64,000 bases of DNA from Zhouia spongiae (GTDB lineage Bacteria > Bacteroidota > Bacteroidia > Flavobacteriales > Flavobacteriaceae), in the NCBI RefSeq assembly GCF_022760175.1, contig NZ_CP094326.1, forward strand, positions 496,001 through 560,000, in the 5' to 3' direction. Shown here in pieces: positions 45,559 through 54,514 of the stretch. How positions within the stretch are numbered: the stretch's first letter is position 1; each line of letters begins with the position of its first letter. Under the pieces are notes generated by a model. It ran no database searches. It saw only the letters and a list, made by a program, of their open reading frames with translations, and was not told the origin of the DNA. The position numbers and the translations under genes were made by a program.

Positions 45559-46674
45559 TTATTCTTTTGAAGCTTTTATAGCTGCTAATTGCTCATCCGT
45601 TATAGCCGGCCCGTCAAAGAAAGAGATTCCTTTTGCGCCATTATCTTTAGCTAATTGTATTGCCTGAGCAACATCTTCAGCACTCATGGTCGGCACATAT
45701 ACCCCTGTATGAAGCTCTACTCCCTTTCCTTCAAGGTCTTTAACGCCTTGTCCTGTAGCATAACCAATCCAATCTACTTCTTCGTTGTAAAAGTTATTAT
45801 AGATCATTGGTAAAACCATATCGATGTTCCATTTATCCCAACGCTGACGTACCATATGGTCTGCCATTTCAGGGTAAGGAAAAACGGCTGCGGTTAATAT
45901 TTTACCATTGTCATGAGCAATTTCATAAGCCTGGTCTACTACTGCCTTGATCTTGTTCAAGCGAAACTGTTTCCACTCCATATCAATAGCAGGATTGTCA
46001 AAATCTCTTGGATTTTTATGGTGAACCTTTTCGAATTCGGCCACACATACATCGCAATAACAAAAATCAAATTCAGGCAACTCCTCTTCTTGTTTTAAGT
46101 TATACTTCGGCAATAGCCCGATCGGCAAGAAAATATCCGGTAAACGGATATAATCAAGATGCACACTGGCTACACCCTCTACTTTAGACAATCCTTCCAC
46201 CAAACTCAACACGTGCCCGGTAGATTCTTTTCTGGAAGGGCACATCCACTGATAGTAATCCACATAAGGACGGGTATCGTGACAAGATTTACCATCCCTG
46301 CTTACTGCATACCAATCAGGATGCTTTAAGGCAACTGTATCTCCAGGTCTGTTCATCGCCATAATCCAGGCATGAACTTCCAGGCCTTCTTTTTTAGCCA
46401 CAGGAACTAAACGGGATAATAATTCAGGATCTGTATTCGTATTAATTAATACGGCATCAATACCACTGTTTTTATATTTTTTGAATTCTTCAGTATATGA
46501 CGAATCTGTTCTCTTTGAATTGGCTGTTATCCAGGTCCAATACTTAAAGTCATTGTCCCCGGTTTCTTCTGCAACAGCTGCTGCCTCAGTCCTGGCTTCT
46601 GATTTCTTGTCATTCTGAACACAAGAAACTAAAGAAACCAAAGCAATTATAAATGTCGATTTTAATAGACGCAT
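45559..46674 (-). CDS. GHL10-like putative glycoside hydrolase lipoprotein
   Basis: 371 residues, lipoprotein signal (LVSLVSC). The body is a TIM-barrel of the GHL10/DUF4015-like type: FKKYKNSGIDAVLINTNTD, KKEGLEVHAWIMAMN, HPDWYAVSRDGKSC, VASVHLDYIRLPD, DMVLPMIYNNFY and GAKGISFFDGPAI. The HLDYIRLP strand with acidic residues is where GHL10 proteins place a putative catalytic Asp. A CYCDVC cluster is unusual and may bind metal. Relatives include enzymes acting on glucosaminoglycan-like polymers, but no activity can be assigned here. It precedes the GH92-asparaginase pair and may be transcribed from the 231-bp gap upstream. Confidence 0.78.
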   Translation of the reverse strand: MRLLKSTFIIALVSLVSCVQNDKKSEARTEAAAVAEETGDNDFKYWTWITANSKRTDSSYTEEFKKYKNSGIDAVLINTNTDPELLSRLVPVAKKEGLEVHAWIMAMNRPGDTVALKHPDWYAVSRDGKSCHDTRPYVDYYQWMCPSRKESTGHVLSLVEGLSKVEGVASVHLDYIRLPDIFLPIGLLPKYNLKQEEELPEFDFCYCDVCVAEFEKVHHKNPRDFDNPAIDMEWKQFRLNKIKAVVDQAYEIAHDNGKILTAAVFPYPEMADHMVRQRWDKWNIDMVLPMIYNNFYNEEVDWIGYATGQGVKDLEGKGVELHTGVYVPTMSAEDVAQAIQLAKDNGAKGISFFDGPAITDEQLAAIKASKE

Positions 46675-46905
46675 GATTTGTTATTTAGTTTATTTATAAG
46701 GTTTTTGTGTTATCTGCACTTTACAACTAAGCGTCTGAACTGTTGCTTTATCAAGACTGTTTTGTTTGCATGACATAAACAACAAGACGGTGGTTACTAA
46801 AGTGAGGGCGTTTCTTCTTTATTATTCTATTTAAGGTTACTTGTAATCCTATCTCTTTACAGACCAGATATCTGATCATAGGCTTTTCGTTAATAAGTAT
46901 TTAAA

Positions 46906-48072
46906 TCACTTATACAGACTGTCAAAAAGCGCATTCAACAACTCCTGGTTCTTATCCAGACTATATTCCCAAAACATAGCGCCTCCGAGTTCGTGTTCCT
47001 TAATGAACTCGGCTTTCATACCGATTTCCTTCGATGTTTCCCAGGAAATAAAAATACTGTCCTGCTCGTTCCACAGATACGGGGCCTTTGCAGATTCATC
47101 ATATAGCTTTTTATAGTTACCCGATGCCAGTTTTCCCACAATATCATTATACGATACAATACCCCCCGTTGACATGGCTGATTGATAGAGACCATTGTTT
47201 TTTGGTGTCACCTTTTCCCATTGTCTGCCATAAAAAGGAATCCCCATAATTAACTTATTAGAAGGAACCCCTGCCTTCAAATGTCTTGCAACAGCTTCTT
47301 TAGCACTATTACCTCCAAACTTTTCTTTATCTGAAGGGTATAAGTTGGCATGATGGCCGGTTTGGTAATGCCACCCATGATAAAAATCGTAACACATGAT
47401 ATTGATAAAATCGAGATATTCTTGTGCCTTTCCTAAATCAGTATGATCTATATACGCCTGGTCTGCACCGGTAGCAATAGTCAACAAGTAATGTACATTG
47501 TCTTTTTCTCCCTGCTCGGTTAGAGCTTCACGAATTGTTTGTAGTAATAGGGCAAAGTTTTCTTTGTCTGATGGACGAAAGGCATTATCCTCGCCTCGCT
47601 GACCAGGATACTCCCAATCCAGGTCCACCCCGTCAAAACCATGCTTTTTCATAAGTTGCACGCAACTATTGGCAAACTTTTTTCTAGCCGCTTCTGAAGC
47701 TGCTACATGTGAAAATTCATTAGACCACACCCAGCCTCCAACAGAATAAAGCACTTTCAATTCGGGATTATTCTTTTTAAGGGCTATTAAGCTGGCAATT
47801 TTCGCAACATCAGTCTCCAGCTCGAATTGCACGCCGCCATCGACGATATTTGCAAATGCATAATTAACATGGGTTAATTTGGTTGCATCAACTTGTGCCG
47901 GATCAAAATCTTCATAACCCGCTACATAACCTATAACCTTCATAGGGTTGTTTTTGTCTTTCGCTCCCTCTTCTTTAGTATCTGAACAAGCAAAAAGCAT
48001 CAGACTAACAAAAAAGAAGACACCCGATCTTATCAATTTGTTTACGTTATTAATTAAGCTCTGTTGTAGCAT
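46906..48072 (-). CDS. GH18 chitinase-like lipoprotein
   Basis: 388 residues, lipoprotein signal (MLFAC) followed by an acid-rich stretch (SDTKEEG) of the kind linked with surface export in Bacteroidota. The GH18 catalytic motif is complete: FDGVDLDWEYPG with Glu154 as acid. INIMCYDFYHGWH (the M-x-Y-D segment) and GGAMFWEYSLDKN are also present. The DxxDxDWE form is that of chitinases rather than of Endo-H/F-type enzymes. In this context it may hydrolyse chitobiose-type linkages or act on co-occurring chitin. It lies 86 bp after the CBM9-like gene; 231 bp without a gene follow. Confidence 0.92.
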   Translation of the reverse strand: MLQQSLINNVNKLIRSGVFFFVSLMLFACSDTKEEGAKDKNNPMKVIGYVAGYEDFDPAQVDATKLTHVNYAFANIVDGGVQFELETDVAKIASLIALKKNNPELKVLYSVGGWVWSNEFSHVAASEAARKKFANSCVQLMKKHGFDGVDLDWEYPGQRGEDNAFRPSDKENFALLLQTIREALTEQGEKDNVHYLLTIATGADQAYIDHTDLGKAQEYLDFINIMCYDFYHGWHYQTGHHANLYPSDKEKFGGNSAKEAVARHLKAGVPSNKLIMGIPFYGRQWEKVTPKNNGLYQSAMSTGGIVSYNDIVGKLASGNYKKLYDESAKAPYLWNEQDSIFISWETSKEIGMKAEFIKEHELGGAMFWEYSLDKNQELLNALFDSLYK

Positions 48073-48158
48073 TTCTAATCTTTTCTCTAAATATAATTAA
48101 GTCTGCTAACCGAATCCTTCCCTTACCCTCATTTAACTTTCTACACCAGCATTCAAAT

Positions 48159-49256
48159 TCAATTTTTAATTTTTAAAAAATCTCCGTCTTCCTTTATGAT
48201 TAAAACCTGATTCGTAAATGGACTCCCCACTTTGATGTTCCATCCCTGCTCATGCAATTCTATGGAAGGCTGAATCTCTTTCCCCTTTACTTTTATCGGC
48301 TCCTGAGCCAACTCATCCATAGTAGCCGCCCATTTCCCATTTTTATTTTTGAAAGCTTTTTGTTTTCTGTACAAAGCGTACATCTGCCATTTAATGGCCT
48401 CGTCGTCAGGGATTGTAAATATTTCTTTTTGCCCGGCTTCCTTTGAAGAAAAATATACATACCCCCAATGCTCAGGTTCGTGCATATTAATAACGCCCTG
48501 AGGAGACCATACCCAGTTGTATTCAGGAAGATACTTCCCTTTGGCATCTTTTTTACGTTCGTAACGTCCGTTAACCAATTCGAAATCCCAATTTACTCTC
48601 GAAAAGTTAATTCTCCAGAATTCATCGGCTGGCACTTTTCCATGTGTATTGGCCTCTGTCAAGACTTTCCATGGCATTGCGATCTCAACGCTCCACCCCT
48701 TATCTTCATCACCCGCATCGTTAAGAGTTCCATCTACATGAACTGCTGTTTTAATGCCCTGAATATCCCAACTGTCGATTACCGGTGCATGTTCGCGATA
48801 TGGTTTTACCAAATACAAATCCCAGATAGTATTGAGGGCATTCATTTCAAATTCCATATAGTTATGGGTATCACCATCGGGGTCGATAAATATTTCAAAA
48901 TCGTTATTATAAAATATCACCGTATCCCGTTGTTTTAAAGTTCCCCATACGTGTGGCTCTTTCATTTCGGCAAAGAAATACAGGTATTCATCATCCCAAA
49001 GCATCTTCATGTTTGTCTTGTATGTTGGCGTCTTACCCCCTTCTATATCTATAAAGTCTTCACTCCAGGAAGCATTCTCCCATGAGTTTTCATCTGCTTT
49101 CCCGTCGATTTGAATCGACTCTGAAGTTTTATGAGCCACATAACTTCTGGGAGCTTTAGAGGCTGATTGGGCGCAAGCGGTCACTACAAAACCACTTGCC
49201 AACACAAACACCGAATGCTTTATTAAATATGTAAAATTTCTTTTTTGTCGTGCCAT
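48159..49256 (-). CDS. CBM9-like carbohydrate-binding lipoprotein
   Basis: 365 residues with a lipoprotein-type signal (GFVVTACAQS). The fold is that of the carbohydrate-binding family 9-like domain: SIQIDGKADENSWENASW, KMLWDDEYLYFFAEMKEPHVW, NDFEIFIDPDGDTHNYMEFE and WSVEIAMPWKVL are hallmarks. A C-terminal extension (~270-365) has no family I recognise. It most likely binds sugar at the surface or in the periplasm. It lies 1 bp after the GH130 gene, hence is co-transcribed with GH92, symporter and GH130. Confidence 0.88.
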   Translation of the reverse strand: MARQKRNFTYLIKHSVFVLASGFVVTACAQSASKAPRSYVAHKTSESIQIDGKADENSWENASWSEDFIDIEGGKTPTYKTNMKMLWDDEYLYFFAEMKEPHVWGTLKQRDTVIFYNNDFEIFIDPDGDTHNYMEFEMNALNTIWDLYLVKPYREHAPVIDSWDIQGIKTAVHVDGTLNDAGDEDKGWSVEIAMPWKVLTEANTHGKVPADEFWRINFSRVNWDFELVNGRYERKKDAKGKYLPEYNWVWSPQGVINMHEPEHWGYVYFSSKEAGQKEIFTIPDDEAIKWQMYALYRKQKAFKNKNGKWAATMDELAQEPIKVKGKEIQPSIELHEQGWNIKVGSPFTNQVLIIKEDGDFLKIKN

Positions 49257-49257
49257 A

Positions 49258-50226
49258 CTATAAGCTATTCTCTTTAATAAAATCTATTATTTCGCTTATG
49301 CGGCCAAAAGCCATTGCTGTTACGGTATCTGCGGCACCATAATACAGGGCTAACTTATCATCTTCATGAGAATGCAATGCTGCACAAGGGAACACTACGT
49401 TCGGAACATCTCCAACCGTTTCGTATATCTCAGCAGGTCCCAGCATATATGGCTGTGTCCTGTATTTTACTTTATCAGGTTCATGTATATCGAGTATCGC
49501 TGCTCCCACAGCATATCTAAATCCGTTACAGGTATTGATTACCCCGTGATAAAACAACAACCAGCCTTCATCGGTTAAAATTGGTACAGGCCCGGCACCG
49601 ATTTTAGTACATTGCCATGCACTGTCTTCAAAGGGGGTTACCTTCATAACACATCGATGTTCTCCCCAATACTTCATATCCGGACTATAGCTTATATATA
49701 TATCCCCAAAAGGCGTATGTCCATTATCACTCGGACGGCTTAACATGGCATACTTGCCGTTAATCTTTTTTGGAAACAGCACTCCGTTCCTATTGAAAGG
49801 CAAAAATGCATTTTCACACTGAAAGAATTCTTTAAAATCGAACGTATAGGCTATACCTATCGTAGGACCATGGTATCCATTACACCAGGTAACCCAGTAA
49901 CGGTCTTCTATAAATGTTACCCTCGGATCGTATTTATAATCAGAATCTATCATTTGGGTATTACCCGCTTTCATCTGAATCGGCTCATGGTTAATATCCC
50001 AATGGATGCCATCTTTGCTGAACCCTGCAAAAATATTCATTTGCACAGCCTTATTATCACATCTGAACACACCGGCATATCCATCTTCGAAAGGTACTAC
50101 GGCACTATTGAATATACTATTAGATGTCGGTATGGCATACCTGTCAATAATCGGGTTTTCGCTATAGCGCCACAACACATCACTACAATTCTCAGGTCTA
50201 TCCTGCCACGGAAATTTACTCATCAA
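49258..50226 (-). CDS. GH130 mannoside phosphorylase, probably Man-beta-1,4-GlcNAc phosphorylase
   Basis: 322 residues without signal peptide, so cytosolic. GH130 marks: [61 protein letters not shown] and [24 protein letters not shown]. The Asp in YDPRV is the expected catalytic acid. The family phosphorolyses beta-mannosides; the length and motifs fit the subgroup acting on Man-beta-1,4-GlcNAc or Man-beta-1,4-Glc. In an N-glycan locus the trimmed core disaccharide Man-GlcNAc is the natural substrate, giving mannose-1-phosphate and GlcNAc for the kinase/NagB pathway. It lies 2 bp after the symporter gene. Mannosyl-glucose remains an alternative substrate. Confidence 0.9.
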   Translation of the reverse strand: MMSKFPWQDRPENCSDVLWRYSENPIIDRYAIPTSNSIFNSAVVPFEDGYAGVFRCDNKAVQMNIFAGFSKDGIHWDINHEPIQMKAGNTQMIDSDYKYDPRVTFIEDRYWVTWCNGYHGPTIGIAYTFDFKEFFQCENAFLPFNRNGVLFPKKINGKYAMLSRPSDNGHTPFGDIYISYSPDMKYWGEHRCVMKVTPFEDSAWQCTKIGAGPVPILTDEGWLLFYHGVINTCNGFRYAVGAAILDIHEPDKVKYRTQPYMLGPAEIYETVGDVPNVVFPCAALHSHEDDKLALYYGAADTVTAMAFGRISEIIDFIKENSL

Positions 50227-50228
50227 TT

Positions 50229-52106
50229 TTAATTTTTATACTTTTTAACTTTATCTAGCCAAGTGAATTTGAGGATTCCCGAAGTTACTACAAAAACGGC
50301 TGTCCATACAAGTGTTTTCGGATAATCTCTCACCATTAAGAATATAGGCATCAATATCATACTGGATTGCCATACGATTCCGATGGCACAATTCAGCATA
50401 TCCATACCAAATTGTTTGTTCTTTTCAATCGATCCGTCTTCTTTTTTCAACTCATACAATACCGGTTTCCACCATCCCCAGGGCCTTACGTTTAAATAGA
50501 AACTCTTTAAAGTATTCATATTGGTTGCAGGGGTAAAACAAGTGCCTAAGAAACACCCGATCAAAGAACCTGCAAAAATTATCGGAAACAGGTAAATTGC
50601 CGGAATATGGGCCAATTCATATAGTAATGTACCATCAATAAAATTGTCCTTATTCTGATCCATCAAAAACTGAAGGGTCGCTATTATAAGACCTGCAAGC
50701 ATCCCCCAAAAATACCCCCATCCGTTAAAACGCCACCATACCCATTTCAAAAAGTTGGCCGCTACATACCCGCCGTATAACGCACTGGTAATCCATAATG
50801 TAATAGAATTTATAGACTCTGCAAAGAAGCCCATAATCACTCCCAGTGTCACCACAAAAAAAGAAGCTACATGACTTGCTTTTACATAATGTCTGTCTGA
50901 TGCCTGGGGTTTAAAATATTTTTTATATATATCGTTTACAATATATGCAGGTCCGGAATTTACAAAGGCAGAAAAGGTAGACATAAAAGCTGCTAACAAA
51001 CCTGCCAGTAAAAGCCCTTTGATTCCGACCGGCACATGAAAATTGATAACTTTAGGTAAAATCACTTCCAGATCGTTAGACGTGACGGAACCGGAAGTTG
51101 CCATTTCAGGTGCTATATAGACCAACCCGATCACAACTACTCCTGCGATTAATAAATAACGTGGTATGAATAAGACCAAATTGGTAAATCCGCTCATATA
51201 TGCTGCATCCTTAACGGTGCGTGTAGAAAGAATCCGTTGCATGTCGTAACTTGGTGTAGGCCCAGCCACACTGGCAAAAAAACCTTTTAACAAAGTCATT
51301 CCGATAAAAGCACCAAACATTTTATACCCCTGTGTATCTATCAACTCGTTAAAAGTGGCCAGCTTACCATCCCAAAAGCCATTGAGTTCATTACCAAAGA
51401 AAACGTTTTTCCATTCGGTTGGGATCAATGTTGTTAATTCAGCATCAGAAATCGTTACAAAAGCATATACAGCAACCAATATTCCTGCCAATACCATAAT
51501 CAGGTACTGAAGTACCTCGGTAGCCACAACGGAGTACATCCCTCCTTTAATTGTATATATGGTAGTGAGAAAAATAATGATCAGCGCATAGCTTTGTGCC
51601 GAAGTAAGCAAAATGGTCTCCCCCATTGCCAGGGAAACATCCCAAGGCAGAATAACAGTCATAAACTTACCCACTCCTTCAAAAAAGTAAGCTATAAATC
51701 CTACGGAAGCAACAATTGCGAAGATCGCTACTATCAGATGCGACGCTCTGCCAGCCCTGTCATCTCCAAAACGTGTTAAGATCCATTCCGACCCCGTCAT
51801 GATATTAGATCTTCGAATCCATACGGCCAGGAACACCATCACAAATATCTGATTCCAGATAGGCCACATCCACATAAACATAAAGCTCTTCACCCCATAA
51901 AGGAACAGGATTCCAACCATCCATGCCGTTCCGGAAACATCAAACATCCCCGATCCGTTGCTCAGTCCCAGGTAATACCACTTAATACTATTTCCTCCTA
52001 AAAAATAAGAATCGAGTCCTTTGGAAGCCTTTTTAGAGACCCATACTCCAACAAATAGCGTTAAAGCTATGTAAAGTGCAATTATAACAACATCAACAAT
52101 ATTCAT
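50229..52106 (-). CDS. Sodium:solute symporter (SSS family), probable disaccharide importer
   Basis: A 625-residue inner-membrane protein with about 14 hydrophobic helices. It has the SSS fold start ([38 protein letters not shown]) and the core segment [30 protein letters not shown]. The C-terminal part, with [11 protein letters not shown], is typical of a Bacteroidota SSS branch found in glycan loci. It lies between GH92 and GH130 with 6- and 2-bp gaps. That tight link argues that it brings in the substrate of the cytosolic GH130, i.e. Man-GlcNAc. This is inference from gene order; mannose is the main alternative. Confidence 0.92.
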   Translation of the reverse strand: MNIVDVVIIALYIALTLFVGVWVSKKASKGLDSYFLGGNSIKWYYLGLSNGSGMFDVSGTAWMVGILFLYGVKSFMFMWMWPIWNQIFVMVFLAVWIRRSNIMTGSEWILTRFGDDRAGRASHLIVAIFAIVASVGFIAYFFEGVGKFMTVILPWDVSLAMGETILLTSAQSYALIIIFLTTIYTIKGGMYSVVATEVLQYLIMVLAGILVAVYAFVTISDAELTTLIPTEWKNVFFGNELNGFWDGKLATFNELIDTQGYKMFGAFIGMTLLKGFFASVAGPTPSYDMQRILSTRTVKDAAYMSGFTNLVLFIPRYLLIAGVVVIGLVYIAPEMATSGSVTSNDLEVILPKVINFHVPVGIKGLLLAGLLAAFMSTFSAFVNSGPAYIVNDIYKKYFKPQASDRHYVKASHVASFFVVTLGVIMGFFAESINSITLWITSALYGGYVAANFLKWVWWRFNGWGYFWGMLAGLIIATLQFLMDQNKDNFIDGTLLYELAHIPAIYLFPIIFAGSLIGCFLGTCFTPATNMNTLKSFYLNVRPWGWWKPVLYELKKEDGSIEKNKQFGMDMLNCAIGIVWQSSMILMPIFLMVRDYPKTLVWTAVFVVTSGILKFTWLDKVKKYKN

Positions 52107-52112
52107 TTTATA

Positions 52113-54371
52113 TTATTTAGCTTCAACACCCCAATCTTTGTTCGGCTCCGACCCCATAATAAAATGAAGTTGCCCTCCTTTTAAAATGGTATCATGCGAA
52201 ATACCCGTACGATTAAAAACTTCACCATTCAGAGTAGCCGATTGGATGTAGATGTTAGTATCGGAAACATTTTCAGCAAAAATTTCAAAAGACTTTCCTC
52301 CCGGAAGACTAATCGTTGATTTTTCAAATATCGGGCTCCCTATTTCATACTCGGCAGAAGCCGGGTTCATCGGGTAAAGCCCTATAGAACTGAACACATA
52401 CCAGGCAGACATCTGACCGCAATCTTCATTTCCGCTCAAACCATTAGGCGTAGTATTGTATTGGGTCTTCAGAATATGATTTACCCAATATTGAGTTCGC
52501 CACGGTTTTCCCGCCTTATTAAAAAGATATGCTATATGATGACTGGGCTCATTACCATGCGCATACTGACCTATCAGACCGGAAATATCGGCCGACACAT
52601 TATCTCCGGTAATTTCAGAGCTTTCTGTAAACAATTTTTCCAATCGTTGGGCAAACACTTCTTCTCCCCCGTGCAACGCTACAAACTTTTCAACATTATG
52701 TGGCACAAACCAGCTATGCTGCCATGCATTTCCTTCTGTATAATCTGTATGTTCCCGGTGATTAGAATGCTTCGGATCAAAAGGCTCTCTCCACGATTTC
52801 CCATCCTCAGATTTACCTCTCATAAAGCCTGTTTCAGCATCGAGTAAATACTTAAAAGCTTCCGACCTCTTCATAAAGAACTCATAGTCTTCTTCCTTCC
52901 CCAGCGCTTTTGCCATTTGAGCCACGCACCAGTCATCGTATGCATATTCTAAGGTTATGGTTACCGACTCATCGAGACTTGTATATGGTATATACCCGAA
53001 CTCCTTGTAATATGCAAGCCCCCTGTCGTCTTGCATCATTGTTTCCTTCATCGCCCTGAATGCTTTTTCAGCATCAAAGCCCTTAAATCCTTTTAAATAT
53101 GCGTCCGCTATAACCGGAATTGAATGATAGCCTGTCATTGTATTGGTCTCATTCCCATAAAGCGTCCACACAGGCAAAACCCCGCGAGCATCATAATACG
53201 CCAACATACTGTTTATAATATCAGACACTTTATCGGGAGCTATTAATGTTAGCAGAGGGTTCTCAGCCCTGAATGTATCCCACAGAGACAAGGTTGAATA
53301 AGCAGTATAACCATTGGCTTTTTCTATTGAGTCATTCTCTTTTCTGAATTCTCCATTCAGATCACTGAAAGTTACCGGAGCTACTTGTGTATGGTACAAG
53401 GCTGTATAAAAAATGGTCTTTAAAGAATCAACGGGTGTTTCCACAGAGATCCTGGACAAAGCTTCTTCCCATATATTCCCGGCCTGTGCACGCACCTTCT
53501 CAAAATCAAAACCTTCTTCATAACCTTTCATATTTTCCTTAGCATTCACTATACTTACAGATGAGAGAGAAACTTTTGCCTTTAGCTCACTGCCGCTATC
53601 CTTATCAAAAAACAATTGTACTGCTGTCGTTCCTTCAGCGCTTTGATCAGCAACACCATGAAGTGATTTTTCGTTTTGATTAAATTCAACTATGGGTTTT
53701 GAAAATTTCATCACGAAAAACACCTTTTGGTTCTTAGCCCAGCCAGTACTATGCCTGTAACCACTGATCGTATGATCATCCTCTATTTCAATATGGGTCT
53801 GCAATGGTTTGTCCCAGTTAATAGCAAATCCTAAATCGACAACTACAGATTGATCGTCTCCTTCTTTAAAAGTATATTTATGCAAGGCTGTCCTTTGCGC
53901 TGTAGTTAGTTCTACATTCACGCGATGATCTTCCAAGTATAGTTGATAATATCCGGGGGCAGCCTTCTCATTTTTATGAGAGTATGCCGATTTATACGGC
54001 ACATCATCTCTGCCTTTTGTTTCTTTGGACAGATCAACTTTCTTATTAACCGGCATCACCAAAATATCGTTCAAGTCTCCAATACCCGTACCACTGAGCG
54101 CCAGATGACTAAAACCAACAACTATTGAATCTGAATAATGATATCCCGAACACCAGTCCCATTTACTAATTCCATTCACAGGTGTCACCTGCAACATCCC
54201 GAATGGAACTGTAGCTCCGGGATACGTATGCCCATGCCCACCGGTTCCGATAAAAGGGTCAACATATGTTAATTCTTTATCAGTTTGTAACAAATCACTT
54301 TTTTTCTCGTCTTTATTACAGGCAAGCAGCATTCCTGATATAAATAATAACAGGGTGTAATTTTTCAGCAT
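52113..54371 (-). CDS. GH92 alpha-mannosidase (third), head of the PUL
   Basis: 752-residue lipoprotein (MLLAC, then NKDEKKSD, an acid/lysine stretch consistent with surface exposure). GH92 motifs: YVDPFIGTGGHGHTYPGATV, LSLWDTFRAENPLLTLI, YTEGNAWQHSWFVPHN with the catalytic-acid Glu, and GNEDCGQMSAWYVFSSIGLYPM. It probably trims alpha-mannose from intact N-glycans at the surface or periplasm. It is first gene of a unit continuing with the symporter, GH130 and the CBM9-like lipoprotein, and has site E upstream, shared with the divergent histidine-kinase gene. Confidence 0.94.
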   Translation of the reverse strand: MLKNYTLLLFISGMLLACNKDEKKSDLLQTDKELTYVDPFIGTGGHGHTYPGATVPFGMLQVTPVNGISKWDWCSGYHYSDSIVVGFSHLALSGTGIGDLNDILVMPVNKKVDLSKETKGRDDVPYKSAYSHKNEKAAPGYYQLYLEDHRVNVELTTAQRTALHKYTFKEGDDQSVVVDLGFAINWDKPLQTHIEIEDDHTISGYRHSTGWAKNQKVFFVMKFSKPIVEFNQNEKSLHGVADQSAEGTTAVQLFFDKDSGSELKAKVSLSSVSIVNAKENMKGYEEGFDFEKVRAQAGNIWEEALSRISVETPVDSLKTIFYTALYHTQVAPVTFSDLNGEFRKENDSIEKANGYTAYSTLSLWDTFRAENPLLTLIAPDKVSDIINSMLAYYDARGVLPVWTLYGNETNTMTGYHSIPVIADAYLKGFKGFDAEKAFRAMKETMMQDDRGLAYYKEFGYIPYTSLDESVTITLEYAYDDWCVAQMAKALGKEEDYEFFMKRSEAFKYLLDAETGFMRGKSEDGKSWREPFDPKHSNHREHTDYTEGNAWQHSWFVPHNVEKFVALHGGEEVFAQRLEKLFTESSEITGDNVSADISGLIGQYAHGNEPSHHIAYLFNKAGKPWRTQYWVNHILKTQYNTTPNGLSGNEDCGQMSAWYVFSSIGLYPMNPASAEYEIGSPIFEKSTISLPGGKSFEIFAENVSDTNIYIQSATLNGEVFNRTGISHDTILKGGQLHFIMGSEPNKDWGVEAK

Positions 54372-54445
54372 ATTGTAAAATTGTTAAGTTATCATTAACA
54401 GATAAGTGATAAATATTCATATTTTTAGCCTCGAAAGAAATAAAT

Positions 54446-54480
54446 TTAGACCAGCAACATATTTGGAAAGCTAAACATCA
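54446..54480 (-). promoter_or_regulatory. Site E: direct-repeat element between GH92 and the LytS/LytTR pair
   Basis: GACCAGCAACA (54449-54459) and GCTAAACATCA (54470-54480) lie 21 bp apart on the + strand, oriented toward the GH92 gene like the other copies. The element also sits 35-69 nt upstream of the kinase start codon, so the regulator could control its own gene. Confidence 0.55.
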
Positions 54481-54514
54481 AATAACATCGCCTTGACAAA
54501 TTGATGCCATAAAT

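Noticed and set aside
46675-46905. Regulatory element of the GACC type or RNA gene in the 231-bp gap before the GHL10-like gene
   Set aside because: Only a loose ACATAAACAACA similarity and a 10-bp palindrome CAGATATCTG were found; spacing and sequence do not match the five good sites.
46906-48072. GH18 as an Endo-H/F-type endoglycosidase
   Set aside because: The catalytic segment has the chitinase form DxDWE rather than the DxDDE-like form of those enzymes.
48468-48938. A 156-codon open frame on the + strand
   Set aside because: It lies wholly antisense to the CBM9-like gene, whose protein has clear family motifs. No signal, domain or ribosome-binding site supports the antisense frame.
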